Position numbers and translations under genes: made by a program. Below are positions 16,906 to 25,732 of a DNA stretch of 64,000 nucleotides, piece by piece. The notes beneath the pieces are model-generated. The model had not been told where the DNA came from and did not search any database. It saw only the letters and a list, made by a program, of their open reading frames with translations. This stretch comes from Pullulanibacillus sp. KACC 23026 (GTDB lineage: Bacteria; Bacillota; Bacilli; Bacillales; Sporolactobacillaceae): NCBI RefSeq assembly GCF_029094525.1, contig NZ_CP119107.1:2356001-2420000 (forward strand). The letters run 5' to 3'. How positions within the stretch are numbered: the stretch's first letter is position 1; each line of letters opens with the position of its first letter.

Positions 16906-18438
16906 TTGAGTTCTACAGATAAAAAGCGGAATGTCGGGATTTTTGCGCATGTTGATGCAGGCAAAACGACGACCACAGAACAGATGCTGTATTTAAGCGG
17001 TCACATCCAACAATTGGGAGATGTTAACACCGGAACAACCCAAACGGATTCACTTGATGTGGAGCGCCAAAGAGGGATTTCAGTGCGCTCTGCTGTCACT
17101 CAATTTACGTGGAAGGACACGATCTTTCAATTGATTGATACGCCTGGTCATATCGATTTTATCTCAGAGGTAGAGCGAACGCTTCGAGTAATGGATGGGG
17201 CTATCCTCATTGTTTCAGCGGTTGAAGGCGTGCAGGCGCAAACGGAAATGGTGTGGCAAGCCCTGCGTTCACTTAACCTTCCAACCTTGCTCTTTGTAAA
17301 TAAATTGGACCGAATCGGAGCAAATCTAGATAAAGTGGTTGAATCGATAAATAAGTCTCTTTCCAATAAGGCCATTCCAATACAGCAATCTTTAGGATTG
17401 GAAGAAACATTCACAGACGTGATAAATGTCATAGATGAGGAAGACTCATCCACTAAAATAGAACTTATGGAAGTGATTGCAGAGCAAGATGAGTCGTTAT
17501 TAGTGGAGTATTTGGATACGGGTAATCTCTTAAAATCTGACATGGAAGAAGCCTTAGAAAGAATGGTCCACGATTCGGATCTTTTCCCCATTTTATTTGG
17601 CGCTTCAAAACTCGGTATTGGAATTCCTGAATTAATGGACGCAGCTGTTCGTTATCTTCCGTCACCAAAAGGAGAAATAAATGCGCCGCTATCAGGCCTT
17701 GTCTTTAAACTCGATCGAGATCCATTGATGGGAAGAATGGCTTATGTTCGGCTTTATGATGGTACCATGCAGAATCGGGACTTGGTGATGAATCACACAC
17801 GTGGCATTCAGGAAAAAGTAACGCAAATCCGTTGGGTGGAAGGTTCAAAAACGAAGGATCTTGGTGTCATGAAGGCGGGCGATCTTGCTGTGGTGTACGG
17901 ATTTAATGATGTGAGAATTGGTGATATTATTGGTTCTCCTCTGAGTGTTCCGGAGGCTTTAAAGCAAGGGCTTAGAGGATGGGAGGTCACAGATTTAATC
18001 GTGACGTTGGTTGAAGGTGAGCATCATGTGTATCATACACATCCTCTAGATTTCGCTGTTGCAACACCAATGGGAATCATGGATGGCCTTCAAAAGACGG
18101 GAACCCAGCTTCTTGAACCCCTATTAAAGGTCCGGTTATCTGTTCCAGAAGAATTTGGCGGAAAACTGATGAATGAAGTGATCCAAATGAGAGGAACATT
18201 TGAAACACCGATTATTCAAGATGGACGAATGGAGTTGGAGGGCGAACTCCCTGTTTCCACCTCTCTCGATTTTCCAAAACGTTTAGCTTCCATGACAAAA
18301 GGGCGGGGGACGTTAACCCGTTCTTTTAAAGGATATAAGGAATGTCCTCCAGAAGTGGAGGCAGAAAGAAAACGTGTGGGTGTGAATCCTCTCGATCAAT
18401 CGAAGTGGATATTGGCTGCCCGTCAAGCCCTTTCCTAA
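16906..18438 (+). CDS. TetM/EF-G-like translational GTPase lacking the central domain
   Basis: The 510-residue product is a translational GTPase of the Tet(M)/Otr(A) ribosomal-protection group. The G domain is intact: AHVDAGKT (14-21), the RGISV switch I, DTPGH (78-82) and NKLD. Domain II (about 255-345) and the C-terminal domains (GLRGWEVTD onward, LLEPLLKVRLSVPEEF, KGYKECPPE) are also recognisable. Compared with Tet(M) of about 640 residues, roughly 130-140 residues are absent between GDIIGSPLSVPEALKQ and GLRGWEVTD (nucleotides about 17935-17975), which removes domain III and the first half of domain IV without breaking the frame. TTG 16906 follows CGGAGGAG. Whether it still acts on ribosomes is doubtful; it may be an internally deleted gene. 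Confidence 0.82.
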   Translation: MSSTDKKRNVGIFAHVDAGKTTTTEQMLYLSGHIQQLGDVNTGTTQTDSLDVERQRGISVRSAVTQFTWKDTIFQLIDTPGHIDFISEVERTLRVMDGAILIVSAVEGVQAQTEMVWQALRSLNLPTLLFVNKLDRIGANLDKVVESINKSLSNKAIPIQQSLGLEETFTDVINVIDEEDSSTKIELMEVIAEQDESLLVEYLDTGNLLKSDMEEALERMVHDSDLFPILFGASKLGIGIPELMDAAVRYLPSPKGEINAPLSGLVFKLDRDPLMGRMAYVRLYDGTMQNRDLVMNHTRGIQEKVTQIRWVEGSKTKDLGVMKAGDLAVVYGFNDVRIGDIIGSPLSVPEALKQGLRGWEVTDLIVTLVEGEHHVYHTHPLDFAVATPMGIMDGLQKTGTQLLEPLLKVRLSVPEEFGGKLMNEVIQMRGTFETPIIQDGRMELEGELPVSTSLDFPKRLASMTKGRGTLTRSFKGYKECPPEVEAERKRVGVNPLDQSKWILAARQALS

Positions 18439-18613
18439 CTAGTGGTGCAGAAATTCAGTAAGGTTTTTAGACAGCTATTTAATAATAGGCTTTTGCGGCA
18501 CCCATTTCTGTAATAATTGTGTTCAGACTTTCCAATTTTAACAAGTTCTTCCATATTTTTTTTCGTCAATTTTAAATTGGTCTTTCTCATATAGTCAACG
18601 GGCAAAAACCAAA

Positions 18614-18634
18614 CGATAAGCCAAGTTTTTCTAA
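18614..18634 (+). repeat. Short dispersed repeat, copy A
   Basis: CGATAAGCCAAGTTTTTCTA matches 21296-21315 with one mismatch. This copy lacks the GC-pairing left arm and so no longer makes a good hairpin. Confidence 0.5.
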
Positions 18635-18724
18635 ACGGTCACTTACATAAATATAATGGAAGTATGTTTGGCCATTAACATAAAGCCCGTTTTTTATCAT
18701 AAAGTTAAAGCGGAGGTGAAAAGG

Positions 18725-19159
18725 ATGCCAAGAGTAAAATATACGACAGCTGATATCGCTTTGGTGGCAAGGATGATGAGAGCCGAAGCGGAAGGTGAAG
18801 GTCCAATGGGAGAATTGATGGTAGGGAATGTAATCGTTAATCGCTTAAAAGCTGATTGTTTAGATTTTAAAGGGCTAAGATCCGTTCAGCAAGTCATCTT
18901 TCAAGTACAAGGAGGAAATTATTCCTTTGAAGCGGTTCAAAAGGGTAATTTGTTTTACTCCCCAGCCAGAACGAAAGAGAAAAGATTAGCCAAACAAACT
19001 TTGGATTACTGGGTCCATTCCCCTTCTAGGTGGGCTTTGTGGTATTTAAATCCTCACGCTCCATGTCCAACAACTTGGTTCGATCAGCCATTTGCAGGTC
19101 AATTCAAACAGCATTGTTTTTATCTACCGAATGAATGCCCTGGAGTATATAACGGGTAA
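18725..19159 (+). CDS. cwlJ: CwlJ-type spore cortex-lytic hydrolase
   Basis: The 144-residue product matches CwlJ, the coat-localised hydrolase of the SleB/CwlJ family that degrades spore cortex during germination. Family motifs are MMRAEAEGEG, VGNVIVNRLKADC, DFKGLRSVQQVI, FYSPART and the C-terminal WYLNPHAPCPTTW...HCFYLP. Like B. subtilis CwlJ (142 residues) it lacks a signal peptide and a peptidoglycan-binding domain. ATG 18725 follows GGAGGTG (18712-18718); the longer frame from 18656 is unsupported. In B. subtilis cwlJ is followed by gerQ, which is not found here. Confidence 0.92.
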   Translation: MPRVKYTTADIALVARMMRAEAEGEGPMGELMVGNVIVNRLKADCLDFKGLRSVQQVIFQVQGGNYSFEAVQKGNLFYSPARTKEKRLAKQTLDYWVHSPSRWALWYLNPHAPCPTTWFDQPFAGQFKQHCFYLPNECPGVYNG

Positions 19160-19265
19160 AACAGACTCCCCACCCATTACGGTTTTTTTACTTTCTCATA
19201 ACCTCCTTAACATACTTGCTATTTACTGGACATTATAAAGTCTAATGGATCCGAAAACGTCTAAG

Positions 19266-19303
19266 AAAGCCGATCTCCTAAAACAATGGAGACCGGCTTT
19301 TCA
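19266..19303 (+). terminator. Rho-independent terminator of cwlJ
   Basis: AAAGCCGATCTCC (19266-19278) pairs with GGAGACCGGCTTT (19288-19300) with one mismatch, followed by T residues. Confidence 0.78.
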
Positions 19304-19394
19304 ATCATTTGTTAACGGCTCTTAAATTCTAAAGATCATTCAGATTAGAGGACTTGATAATGACTCATCCCAGTCTGACCTAGTTCGTCTTACT

Positions 19395-20903
19395 CTAAGT
19401 CCCTTTTCGTTTTTGCTTCTTAGGGATTAAGACTTTTGGCCGTCCGGTTATATCAACTATTGGTCTACGAAGGATGACTTCAACCAACCCATTTTTCCAT
19501 CGAAAGGGGATAAGCGGCCAAAGGTAAGGAATACCAAAGGATTTCGTTCTTAATAACAGAACAAATAGTCCTATAAGTCCAATCAAAAAGCCCCATTTTC
19601 TACCTAATGCTGTACAAATAAGCAAGCCGATTCTAGACATTTGATTCGCTTCAGCCACTTCATAGGAAGAAGTGGCAAATTCCATAATCATCACAAAAGC
19701 AATATAGACCATCACTTCTGGTTGTAATAAGTGGATTGAACTCGCAAACTGTCCGAATACGATCGAAGCAAGGATACTGACAGCTGAACCTAGAACTTGT
19801 GGTGTGTTAATGACGGCAAGTCTTAAAACATCAATAAATAACTCACCTAATAAAATTTCCGTCCATAATGGCAGGGGATCACTCCTTTGAGCTTTAAAGA
19901 AGGTCATCCATTCAGGAATCCAATGCGGATACTGATTGCACAAAAGGAAGACTCCCGGCAGCAGCGTACTCCCTAACACAGATAATAAGATGATCCATCG
20001 CATATAAGTCCCAAAGAGGGGATAGGAATGGAATTCTTGAGGATGCTGTAAGTGCTGAAATAACGTGATTGGAGCGATAATAATTTCGGGACTGTTATCG
20101 ACAACAATAACGATATGACCTTCAATTAAGGCAGTTGCTGCCACGTCTGGTCGCTCCGTATAACGCACAATGGGGTATGGATTCCATTTGACTCGGCCGA
20201 TCCATTCCGCAACCGACTGTTCCCCCATAATAATACCGTCTGAATTAATCGATTTTAATCGATTTTTAATGTTTTCTAATATATCTTTATTAACGATATC
20301 ATCTATGTACATAATGCTTACATCCGTTTGCGAACGGGAGCCAATTTGCATTAACTCAACACGTAAACGGGGATCTCTTAACCGCCTTCTTATCATTGAG
20401 GTATTCATAAGCATGGCTTCCGTAAACCCATCATGCGGCCCGCGGATCAACCGTTCTGTCATTGGCGGTGCAATACTGCGCATCGGGTAAATTCGTGTAT
20501 CGATTAAAAGACTTTGATCATAGCCATCGATGAAAATAATCAACGTACCTGATAAAATGAATCTAACCGCATCATACATTTTTGGAACGGATTGAACCTG
20601 TACAAACGAAACATTCGTATTTAAGAAATCAACTAATTCATCAAGTTGAAATTTCTCTTCCGAATGTTTAGCAATAAAGTCACCGATACTTTTTTCTAAA
20701 TTCTCTAGAATCATGACCATATTCATAGTCAGGAAAAATCCATTTGTTGTATAAGACATCAGATTGAGATTTCCATATGAGAATGGCTTGGCTAAGATAT
20801 CCCAGCTTTTTCCCACTCCGATCAAATCATCTATATAATCTGTATTTTCCTTTAAGTGAGGAGATATGTGAACCTCCTTAATTTTTTCCATAAATTCATC
20901 CAA
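19395..20903 (-). CDS. GerA-family spore germination membrane protein, SpoVAF-like
   Basis: This 502-residue protein has the GerA-subunit layout: a soluble N-terminal half (1-290) with SIMYIDDIVNKDI, then about five membrane helices (about 300-460) and a basic tail. The motif RGPHDGFTEAM, the NTSMIRRRLRDPRL block and the ending PYLWPLIPFRWKNGLVEVILRRP favour the SpoVAF branch, whose members associate with dipicolinate channels and germinant receptors in the spore inner membrane. It stands alone, without spoVA or gerB/gerC partners in this window. The start is uncertain: TTG 20903 and ATG 20891 both lack a strong ribosome binding site. GerA-family membership is sure; the SpoVAF label is less so. 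Confidence 0.82.
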   Translation of the reverse strand: MDEFMEKIKEVHISPHLKENTDYIDDLIGVGKSWDILAKPFSYGNLNLMSYTTNGFFLTMNMVMILENLEKSIGDFIAKHSEEKFQLDELVDFLNTNVSFVQVQSVPKMYDAVRFILSGTLIIFIDGYDQSLLIDTRIYPMRSIAPPMTERLIRGPHDGFTEAMLMNTSMIRRRLRDPRLRVELMQIGSRSQTDVSIMYIDDIVNKDILENIKNRLKSINSDGIIMGEQSVAEWIGRVKWNPYPIVRYTERPDVAATALIEGHIVIVVDNSPEIIIAPITLFQHLQHPQEFHSYPLFGTYMRWIILLSVLGSTLLPGVFLLCNQYPHWIPEWMTFFKAQRSDPLPLWTEILLGELFIDVLRLAVINTPQVLGSAVSILASIVFGQFASSIHLLQPEVMVYIAFVMIMEFATSSYEVAEANQMSRIGLLICTALGRKWGFLIGLIGLFVLLLRTKSFGIPYLWPLIPFRWKNGLVEVILRRPIVDITGRPKVLIPKKQKRKGT

Positions 20904-21481
20904 GACCCATACACCATCCCTTTATGGCCAAAAATCATTCACTTGAAAATTATTAACAAATTGGATAGGGAATATGTATGGGAGTCCTAAATTAATAGAC
21001 GGATTCATTGCTAATGCAACTTACCTAGGCTTGTGTCAAGTCACCTTCTTTTTGTCGCATCATGAAATGCCATTAAAATAGGCTGTGGCTAATAGGGAGA
21101 ATAAACTTAAGGCTGAATTCATTTATTTAATTTAGAATGTGTCTTGGAGGGGGCTCCTGTTTTTGGGTACAAAAACCCACCTGTAAGACGAATACTTATA
21201 GGTGAACTTTTTATACAAACAGCATATAAAATTTCGCTAAAGCGATTATGGATGATCGTATAAGAAAAACTTCGACTTTCGCCATTAAGACTCGGCGATA
21301 AGCCGAGTTTTTCTAATAATATTATTCTTATTTCTTATGCCTAAAACAAATTTTGCTCATTTGTTACGAGTCGAGCAAATGGTAAAGATCTTTCGAAAAT
21401 CGTTCACCAAATGTTGTAAACGTTTGGAATGAGGATGAAGCACTAAAGAAGAATGAAAAAGGACTGAGAGGAACTAATAAG
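20904..21481. other. Gene-free divergent region with two hairpins
   Basis: No gene was found. It contains a hairpin CACCTGTAAG/CTTATAGGTG (21178-21204) followed by a short T run, and a terminator-like hairpin ACTCGGC/GCCGAGT (21290-21308) followed by TTTTTCT. The latter belongs to the short dispersed repeat also seen at 18614. Promoters for the divergent genes presumably lie here but were not identified with confidence. Confidence 0.6.
21290..21316 (+). repeat. Short dispersed repeat, copy B (terminator-like hairpin)
   Basis: ACTCGGC (21290-21296) pairs with GCCGAGT (21302-21308), followed by TTTTTC. Together with the flanking AAAAACTTCG it forms a larger imperfect inverted repeat from 21266 to 21312. 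A degenerate copy of its right half is at 18614-18634. Confidence 0.55.
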
Positions 21482-24217
21482 ATGACATTAGAAGAATTAA
21501 TTAGTAAATCCTATTATCAAAGATTTATGGATGAAAAGAAACTTGAAAATCCGATTAAGGTGCTAGCTGAACAATTCTTGGATGAACAACAGAAAGAGAT
21601 TCCTGAGCTATCCGATTTTCGCTTTGCACAAGGGGAAGTTTATTTTATAAATAAAGATTATGAAGCCGCTATTTATAAGTGGGAGTCTGTTTCAAATGAT
21701 TTAAAGCCATGGGCAATGAAAAATATTGCCGATGCCCACTATGAATTGAATTTGCTAGCGATCGCCGAGGAATACTATCATATGGTTGAAACCGAATCTC
21801 AAGTATTGAAGATGGAAGTCCTTCTGCAGCTCTTTTCATTATATAGCCAGCTGAAAGAGAACGAGAAAGCGGTAAAATCAATTAATGAGGCAGTTCAATT
21901 AAACCCTGAATACGCCAATGTCACTGAATTAGCCCGGGTCTTTTATGAGGATAACAGTATATGGGATCAAGCTGTTCAACTGGCTGTCAATGAAGTGGAC
22001 CGAACAGAAGCGCCTTCTTGGCTAGACCGATTAGTCTATTATGTGGACCAAGGTCATACGGTTGATAAAGTGCCAAAGTATTTTACGGATGTCTTGAAGG
22101 CCTATTATCGAATCGATCCCACTCGTTTCATAAGGCTTACCACTGCCCTTTGGAACAGTTATCGGCAAACGACTTTTTATTTTGCGTGGCTGCAGGAAAT
22201 TAATGGGTTGCTTCTTGAATTTGACGATTTCGAAATTCTAGAGCCTCTTTCACGCTTATATAAAAATACGTATTTTGAATTAATTGATGGGAAGCATTTA
22301 ATAAGCACGTTTTCTTATTTAATTCCCGATCATTTATCCAATTGGTTGAAGATGACTTCATCAATGGAGGCTCATGTTCCCGCTTCGGCTGTACTAGTCT
22401 GGAATCGTGCCTACCCTGACCAAATTGACTCAGCTATAGTGGAGCAGGCTGAACGGTTAGTTAATCAATCAACCGAGTCTTTAGATGGGCTCGAGGATGG
22501 GTTTAAACTCTTTGAATCTATTATGGACTGGGCGGAAGAGGAAGAGTTGTTGATTGATAAGCGTTTTGAATGGATGGTTCGTGAGCTTGCGGATAGTGAC
22601 CATTATCATCTGTTAATTGCCGGTTCTACAAAGAGCGGAAAGTCGGATATTTTGAATCATCTGCTTGATGTGGACCTTTTAGAAGAGGCGAGTCCTGCTA
22701 CAGTCCTGTTTAGGCATTCAGAAAAAGCGGGAATTCTTGCTGTTACAGAGAATGAAGTAAAAGAATTGTCGGACTTAAAGGAATTAAGACAATCAACCCA
22801 ACTCGGGTCCCTGATTAATTGTGAGATACCTAACGACTTTTTAAATAAACAGTCCCTTGTTCTGATAGACACGCCAGAACTTGTTGATCAGAGAAAATTA
22901 AGAAATAACGTGTTTCATTATTTGAATTTGGCCGACAGTGTTCTCTTTATTTTGAATTCAGACTCACCTCTCAAAGGAAGAGATCTGGATATGGCGATTA
23001 GAATGAGGGATCAAGTATCTGAGTTACCGATTCATTTTCTATTGTGGCAAACGAGCAGGAACGAAATTCATGAAGATAGGAAAGAACAACTTAAGAGAAA
23101 TGAACTGGAAATTAAGCTCTATTTTCCGGAAGCTCGGATTATTAGTGCTTCGGCTTATGAGGAACGTGAAAGTCTTTCTAGAAAATTATCCATAATGGTA
23201 AGAATGTTGATGGAAGATGATTCAACTATGGAACGAACTTCACGATTACTCTTTTACATTAAAAAGGTAATTGGTTATTTACTCGAGCAACGGGTAGAGA
23301 TGGAAAACTCGATCATTGATAAAGTAAAGTGGAAGGAAGAATTCGTTTCAAAACTAAAAGGGGCCTACAATCAACTGAGTGATCTAGAAGAGCAGAAAAT
23401 ACAAGTCATTCAGAAATCTTATACACAAATCATGGATGACTTGAGACAGAGTCTGATGTTGAAAATACCTGAAATACTCCGAAATTGTGCCGAGCTAGTC
23501 GATACTAAGCGTGATTTTGGAAACATACATGTCGCACTAAATGATGAAATGAATCATCGAGTAATGGACTATTTGGATCAGTTCGTCTTGCGTGATATTA
23601 AGGTTACCCTCCAAGGATGGTTAGCAAAATGTGAGGGAGAATTTCAAGATACCCAAGTTTATCTTGATGAGATGAGCGAGAGTTTTTATCAGTTATTTGG
23701 GGAGGAAGTCACCATGACATGTGACTTTAAAGTACTCAATGACTGGAGCCGCGATATGGACCGGATGACCATCAGACCTGTACAGCTCAATAAAATCAAT
23801 ATATTGATGCGCTCGACACCTGCACAGTTATTATTAAAAAGTGCTGGAAAACTGCTTGGCAACCTATCTAAAAATAAGGAATTGCTCTCGAACAAATATA
23901 AACAGCTTATAGAAAGTCAGGATTACAGCGCAATCGCAACGGCGCTTATCGATGAATTTATGCAGCCGTTTGACTATTTCGAGAAATCGATCGAGCGCGA
24001 TATTCATTTATTTTTCAAAGAGCCATTTGATGTTCAAGACAAAACCTTAATAGAGACGGAAAAGGCGATTAAAGACTATCAAGAAATCTTAAGCACGATG
24101 AAAGAAAATCCAGAGCTTTTCAGAGACCCTCTAACCTTGTTTGAGTTAAAACTTCAACAGTTAGAACTGATGCAATCAACAAGTTTAGGCGTCTGTGACC
24201 AACGCATAGAAATTTAG
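21482..24217 (+). CDS. TPR-containing dynamin-like GTPase
   Basis: The 911-residue product joins an N-terminal tetratricopeptide-like region (about 40-180, e.g. AQGEVYFINKDYEAAIYKWE and SINEAVQLNPEYANV) to a large GTPase of dynamin type. The P-loop is GSTKSGKS (381-388), the G3 motif DTPE (463-466), and an NSDS/LLWQTSRNE segment (about 495-520) stands where G4 is expected. The remaining about 320 residues are helical with long coiled-coil stretches, as in dynamin stalks. There is no signal peptide. Bacterial dynamin-like proteins remodel membranes; here a TPR adaptor replaces the usual N-terminal part. GAGAGGA upstream supports ATG 21482. It is monocistronic, and its partners are unknown. Confidence 0.72.
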   Translation: MTLEELISKSYYQRFMDEKKLENPIKVLAEQFLDEQQKEIPELSDFRFAQGEVYFINKDYEAAIYKWESVSNDLKPWAMKNIADAHYELNLLAIAEEYYHMVETESQVLKMEVLLQLFSLYSQLKENEKAVKSINEAVQLNPEYANVTELARVFYEDNSIWDQAVQLAVNEVDRTEAPSWLDRLVYYVDQGHTVDKVPKYFTDVLKAYYRIDPTRFIRLTTALWNSYRQTTFYFAWLQEINGLLLEFDDFEILEPLSRLYKNTYFELIDGKHLISTFSYLIPDHLSNWLKMTSSMEAHVPASAVLVWNRAYPDQIDSAIVEQAERLVNQSTESLDGLEDGFKLFESIMDWAEEEELLIDKRFEWMVRELADSDHYHLLIAGSTKSGKSDILNHLLDVDLLEEASPATVLFRHSEKAGILAVTENEVKELSDLKELRQSTQLGSLINCEIPNDFLNKQSLVLIDTPELVDQRKLRNNVFHYLNLADSVLFILNSDSPLKGRDLDMAIRMRDQVSELPIHFLLWQTSRNEIHEDRKEQLKRNELEIKLYFPEARIISASAYEERESLSRKLSIMVRMLMEDDSTMERTSRLLFYIKKVIGYLLEQRVEMENSIIDKVKWKEEFVSKLKGAYNQLSDLEEQKIQVIQKSYTQIMDDLRQSLMLKIPEILRNCAELVDTKRDFGNIHVALNDEMNHRVMDYLDQFVLRDIKVTLQGWLAKCEGEFQDTQVYLDEMSESFYQLFGEEVTMTCDFKVLNDWSRDMDRMTIRPVQLNKINILMRSTPAQLLLKSAGKLLGNLSKNKELLSNKYKQLIESQDYSAIATALIDEFMQPFDYFEKSIERDIHLFFKEPFDVQDKTLIETEKAIKDYQEILSTMKENPELFRDPLTLFELKLQQLELMQSTSLGVCDQRIEI

Positions 24218-24289
24218 TCAGAATTTCAGGTGCGTGTATTCGTTATGGAAGAATGGGTACCCAACACAAATTGACATGAAAAGACGATG

Positions 24290-24338
24290 AAAAGTCCAAT
24301 TTCTCACGAATCCTAATGAGAAATTGGACTTTTTCCTT
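24290..24338. terminator. Bidirectional terminator
   Basis: A perfect 17-bp stem (24290-24306 with 24317-24333; arms AAAAGTCCAATTTCTCA and complement) with A/T tracts on both sides serves the convergent dynamin-like and hxlR genes. Confidence 0.88.
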
Positions 24339-24383
24339 ATCGTCTAAAAGCGAATAGTGATCGGCTTATGAAAGGTTTCGAAC

Positions 24384-24767
24384 TTATTTATGTGTGAGTT
24401 CAGTTTCTTTCATGAATTCGGCAAGACGTTTTTTTCCCCATTCATACATCATTTCGATGATCGGAAGCAATGTCATTCCAAGTTCAGTCAAAGAGTATTC
24501 GACTTTTGGAGGCACCTCAGGATATACCTCTCGATGGACGATGCCATCTTCCATTAATTCATGTAATTGGTTAGATAAAATTTTATGAGAGATTTTAGGA
24601 AAAAGTCTTTGAAGATCACTAAAACGAAGCGGACCTTCTGTACCTAAGTACCATAAAATAACAATTTTCCATTTACCGCTAATAATTGATAAGGTGAGTT
24701 CTTTTTCACAATTAAAATCCCCATTTAATAACTTTTCTTTGATGTCTTCTCTTAATGTGTCGCTCAT
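24384..24767 (-). CDS. hxlR: HxlR-type transcriptional regulator
   Basis: The 127-residue product is a winged-helix MarR-related regulator of the HxlR family. The signature [20 protein letters not shown] is followed by [20 protein letters not shown], the recognition helix, and by the wing [13 protein letters not shown]. In B. subtilis HxlR senses formaldehyde and activates hxlAB. Here it is divergent from hxlA, 324 bases away, which strongly supports the same role. A conserved Cys20 (NCEKE) is the residue expected to react with formaldehyde. AGGGGGA before the ATG supports the start. Confidence 0.92.
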   Translation of the reverse strand: MSDTLREDIKEKLLNGDFNCEKELTLSIISGKWKIVILWYLGTEGPLRFSDLQRLFPKISHKILSNQLHELMEDGIVHREVYPEVPPKVEYSLTELGMTLLPIIEMMYEWGKKRLAEFMKETELTHK

Positions 24768-24800
24768 GAAAAATCCCCCTTATTTTATAATAGTAACTTA

Positions 24801-24819
24801 TTTGTAACTACCTTACAAA
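24801..24819. promoter_or_regulatory. Candidate HxlR operator
   Basis: TTTGTAA (24801-24807) and TTACAAA (24813-24819) form a perfect inverted repeat with a five-base spacer, and another AGTAACTT lies just upstream. The dyad sits in the divergent hxlR-hxlA region close to the hxlR start, where an autoregulatory or activator site is expected. Confidence 0.5.
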
Positions 24820-25091
24820 AAAGTGCACTCTTCACGTGTAAAAAGGTAAGCCTTAAAATGAAGGAGGATTGACAGCCATCTTTTTTAGAAATAAGGGAGA
24901 AGAATAGAAAGGAGTTAAGTCACGAATAATGATTACGCACGACACGATTTAATGCGGCTCTAGTGAGAAGAGTTACAGAGACTTTAACGACCCATACAGG
25001 CGAATTTCTCGTGTCTTGCAAAGCGAAAGAAAAGCATGAATTCTACCGGATTTTAACGTGATAAAAAAACAAACTAGGAGTGAAACATAAA

Positions 25092-25724
25092 ATGGAATTA
25101 CAATTAGCATTAGATTTAGTAAACATACCAGAAGCCATTGAATTGATTAAAGAAGTCGAAGAACATATCGATATCGTTGAAATAGGGACCCCTGTTGTTA
25201 TCAATGAAGGCCTTCATGCAGTAAAAGCCGTTAAAGAGGCATTCCCTAATTTAAAAGTATTAGCAGACTTAAAAATCATGGATGCCGCTGGATATGAAGT
25301 CATGAAAGCTTCTGAAGCAGGTGCTGACATCATTACAATTCTTGGAACCGCTGAAGATATGTCGATTAAAGGCGCGGTAGAAGAAGCCAAAAAACAAGGG
25401 AAGAAAATCCTTGTTGATATGATCGCTGTAAAAGACCTTGCTGGTCGTGCCAAAGAATTAGATGGTATGGGTGTTGATTATATTTGTGTTCACACCGGCT
25501 ATGATTTGCAAGCCGTTGGCCAAAACTCATTTAAGGATCTAGAAACAATTAAAAGTGTGGTAAAAAATGCGAAGACTGCGATCGCTGGCGGCATTAAATT
25601 AGAAACTCTTTCAGAAGTGATTGAAATAAAACCAGACTTAATCATTGTTGGCGGCGGGATCACCGGTCAAGAGGATAAGAAAGCTGCAGCTGCCAAAATG
25701 AAAGAATTGGTTACGGCGGAGTAA
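25092..25724 (+). CDS. hxlA: 3-hexulose-6-phosphate synthase
   Basis: The 210-residue product is 3-hexulose-6-phosphate synthase, which condenses formaldehyde with ribulose 5-phosphate in the ribulose monophosphate pathway. It is a TIM barrel of the orotidine-monophosphate-decarboxylase suprafamily. Visible motifs are LQLALDLVN, VEIGTPVV, the catalytic DLKIMDA, VHTGYD and the phosphate-binding IAGGIK and IIVGGGIT. Length equals that of B. subtilis HxlA. ATG 25092 is chosen because an in-frame GTG at 25080 overlaps the AGGAG ribosome binding site. hxlB follows nine bases later in the same operon. Confidence 0.95.
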   Translation: MELQLALDLVNIPEAIELIKEVEEHIDIVEIGTPVVINEGLHAVKAVKEAFPNLKVLADLKIMDAAGYEVMKASEAGADIITILGTAEDMSIKGAVEEAKKQGKKILVDMIAVKDLAGRAKELDGMGVDYICVHTGYDLQAVGQNSFKDLETIKSVVKNAKTAIAGGIKLETLSEVIEIKPDLIIVGGGITGQEDKKAAAAKMKELVTAE

Positions 25725-25732
25725 CTTAGGAA

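Noticed and set aside
17148-17591. 147-codon minus-strand frame inside the TetM-like gene
   Set aside because: It is fully antisense to a well-supported GTPase gene, has Ser/Ile-rich low-information sequence and no ribosome binding site.
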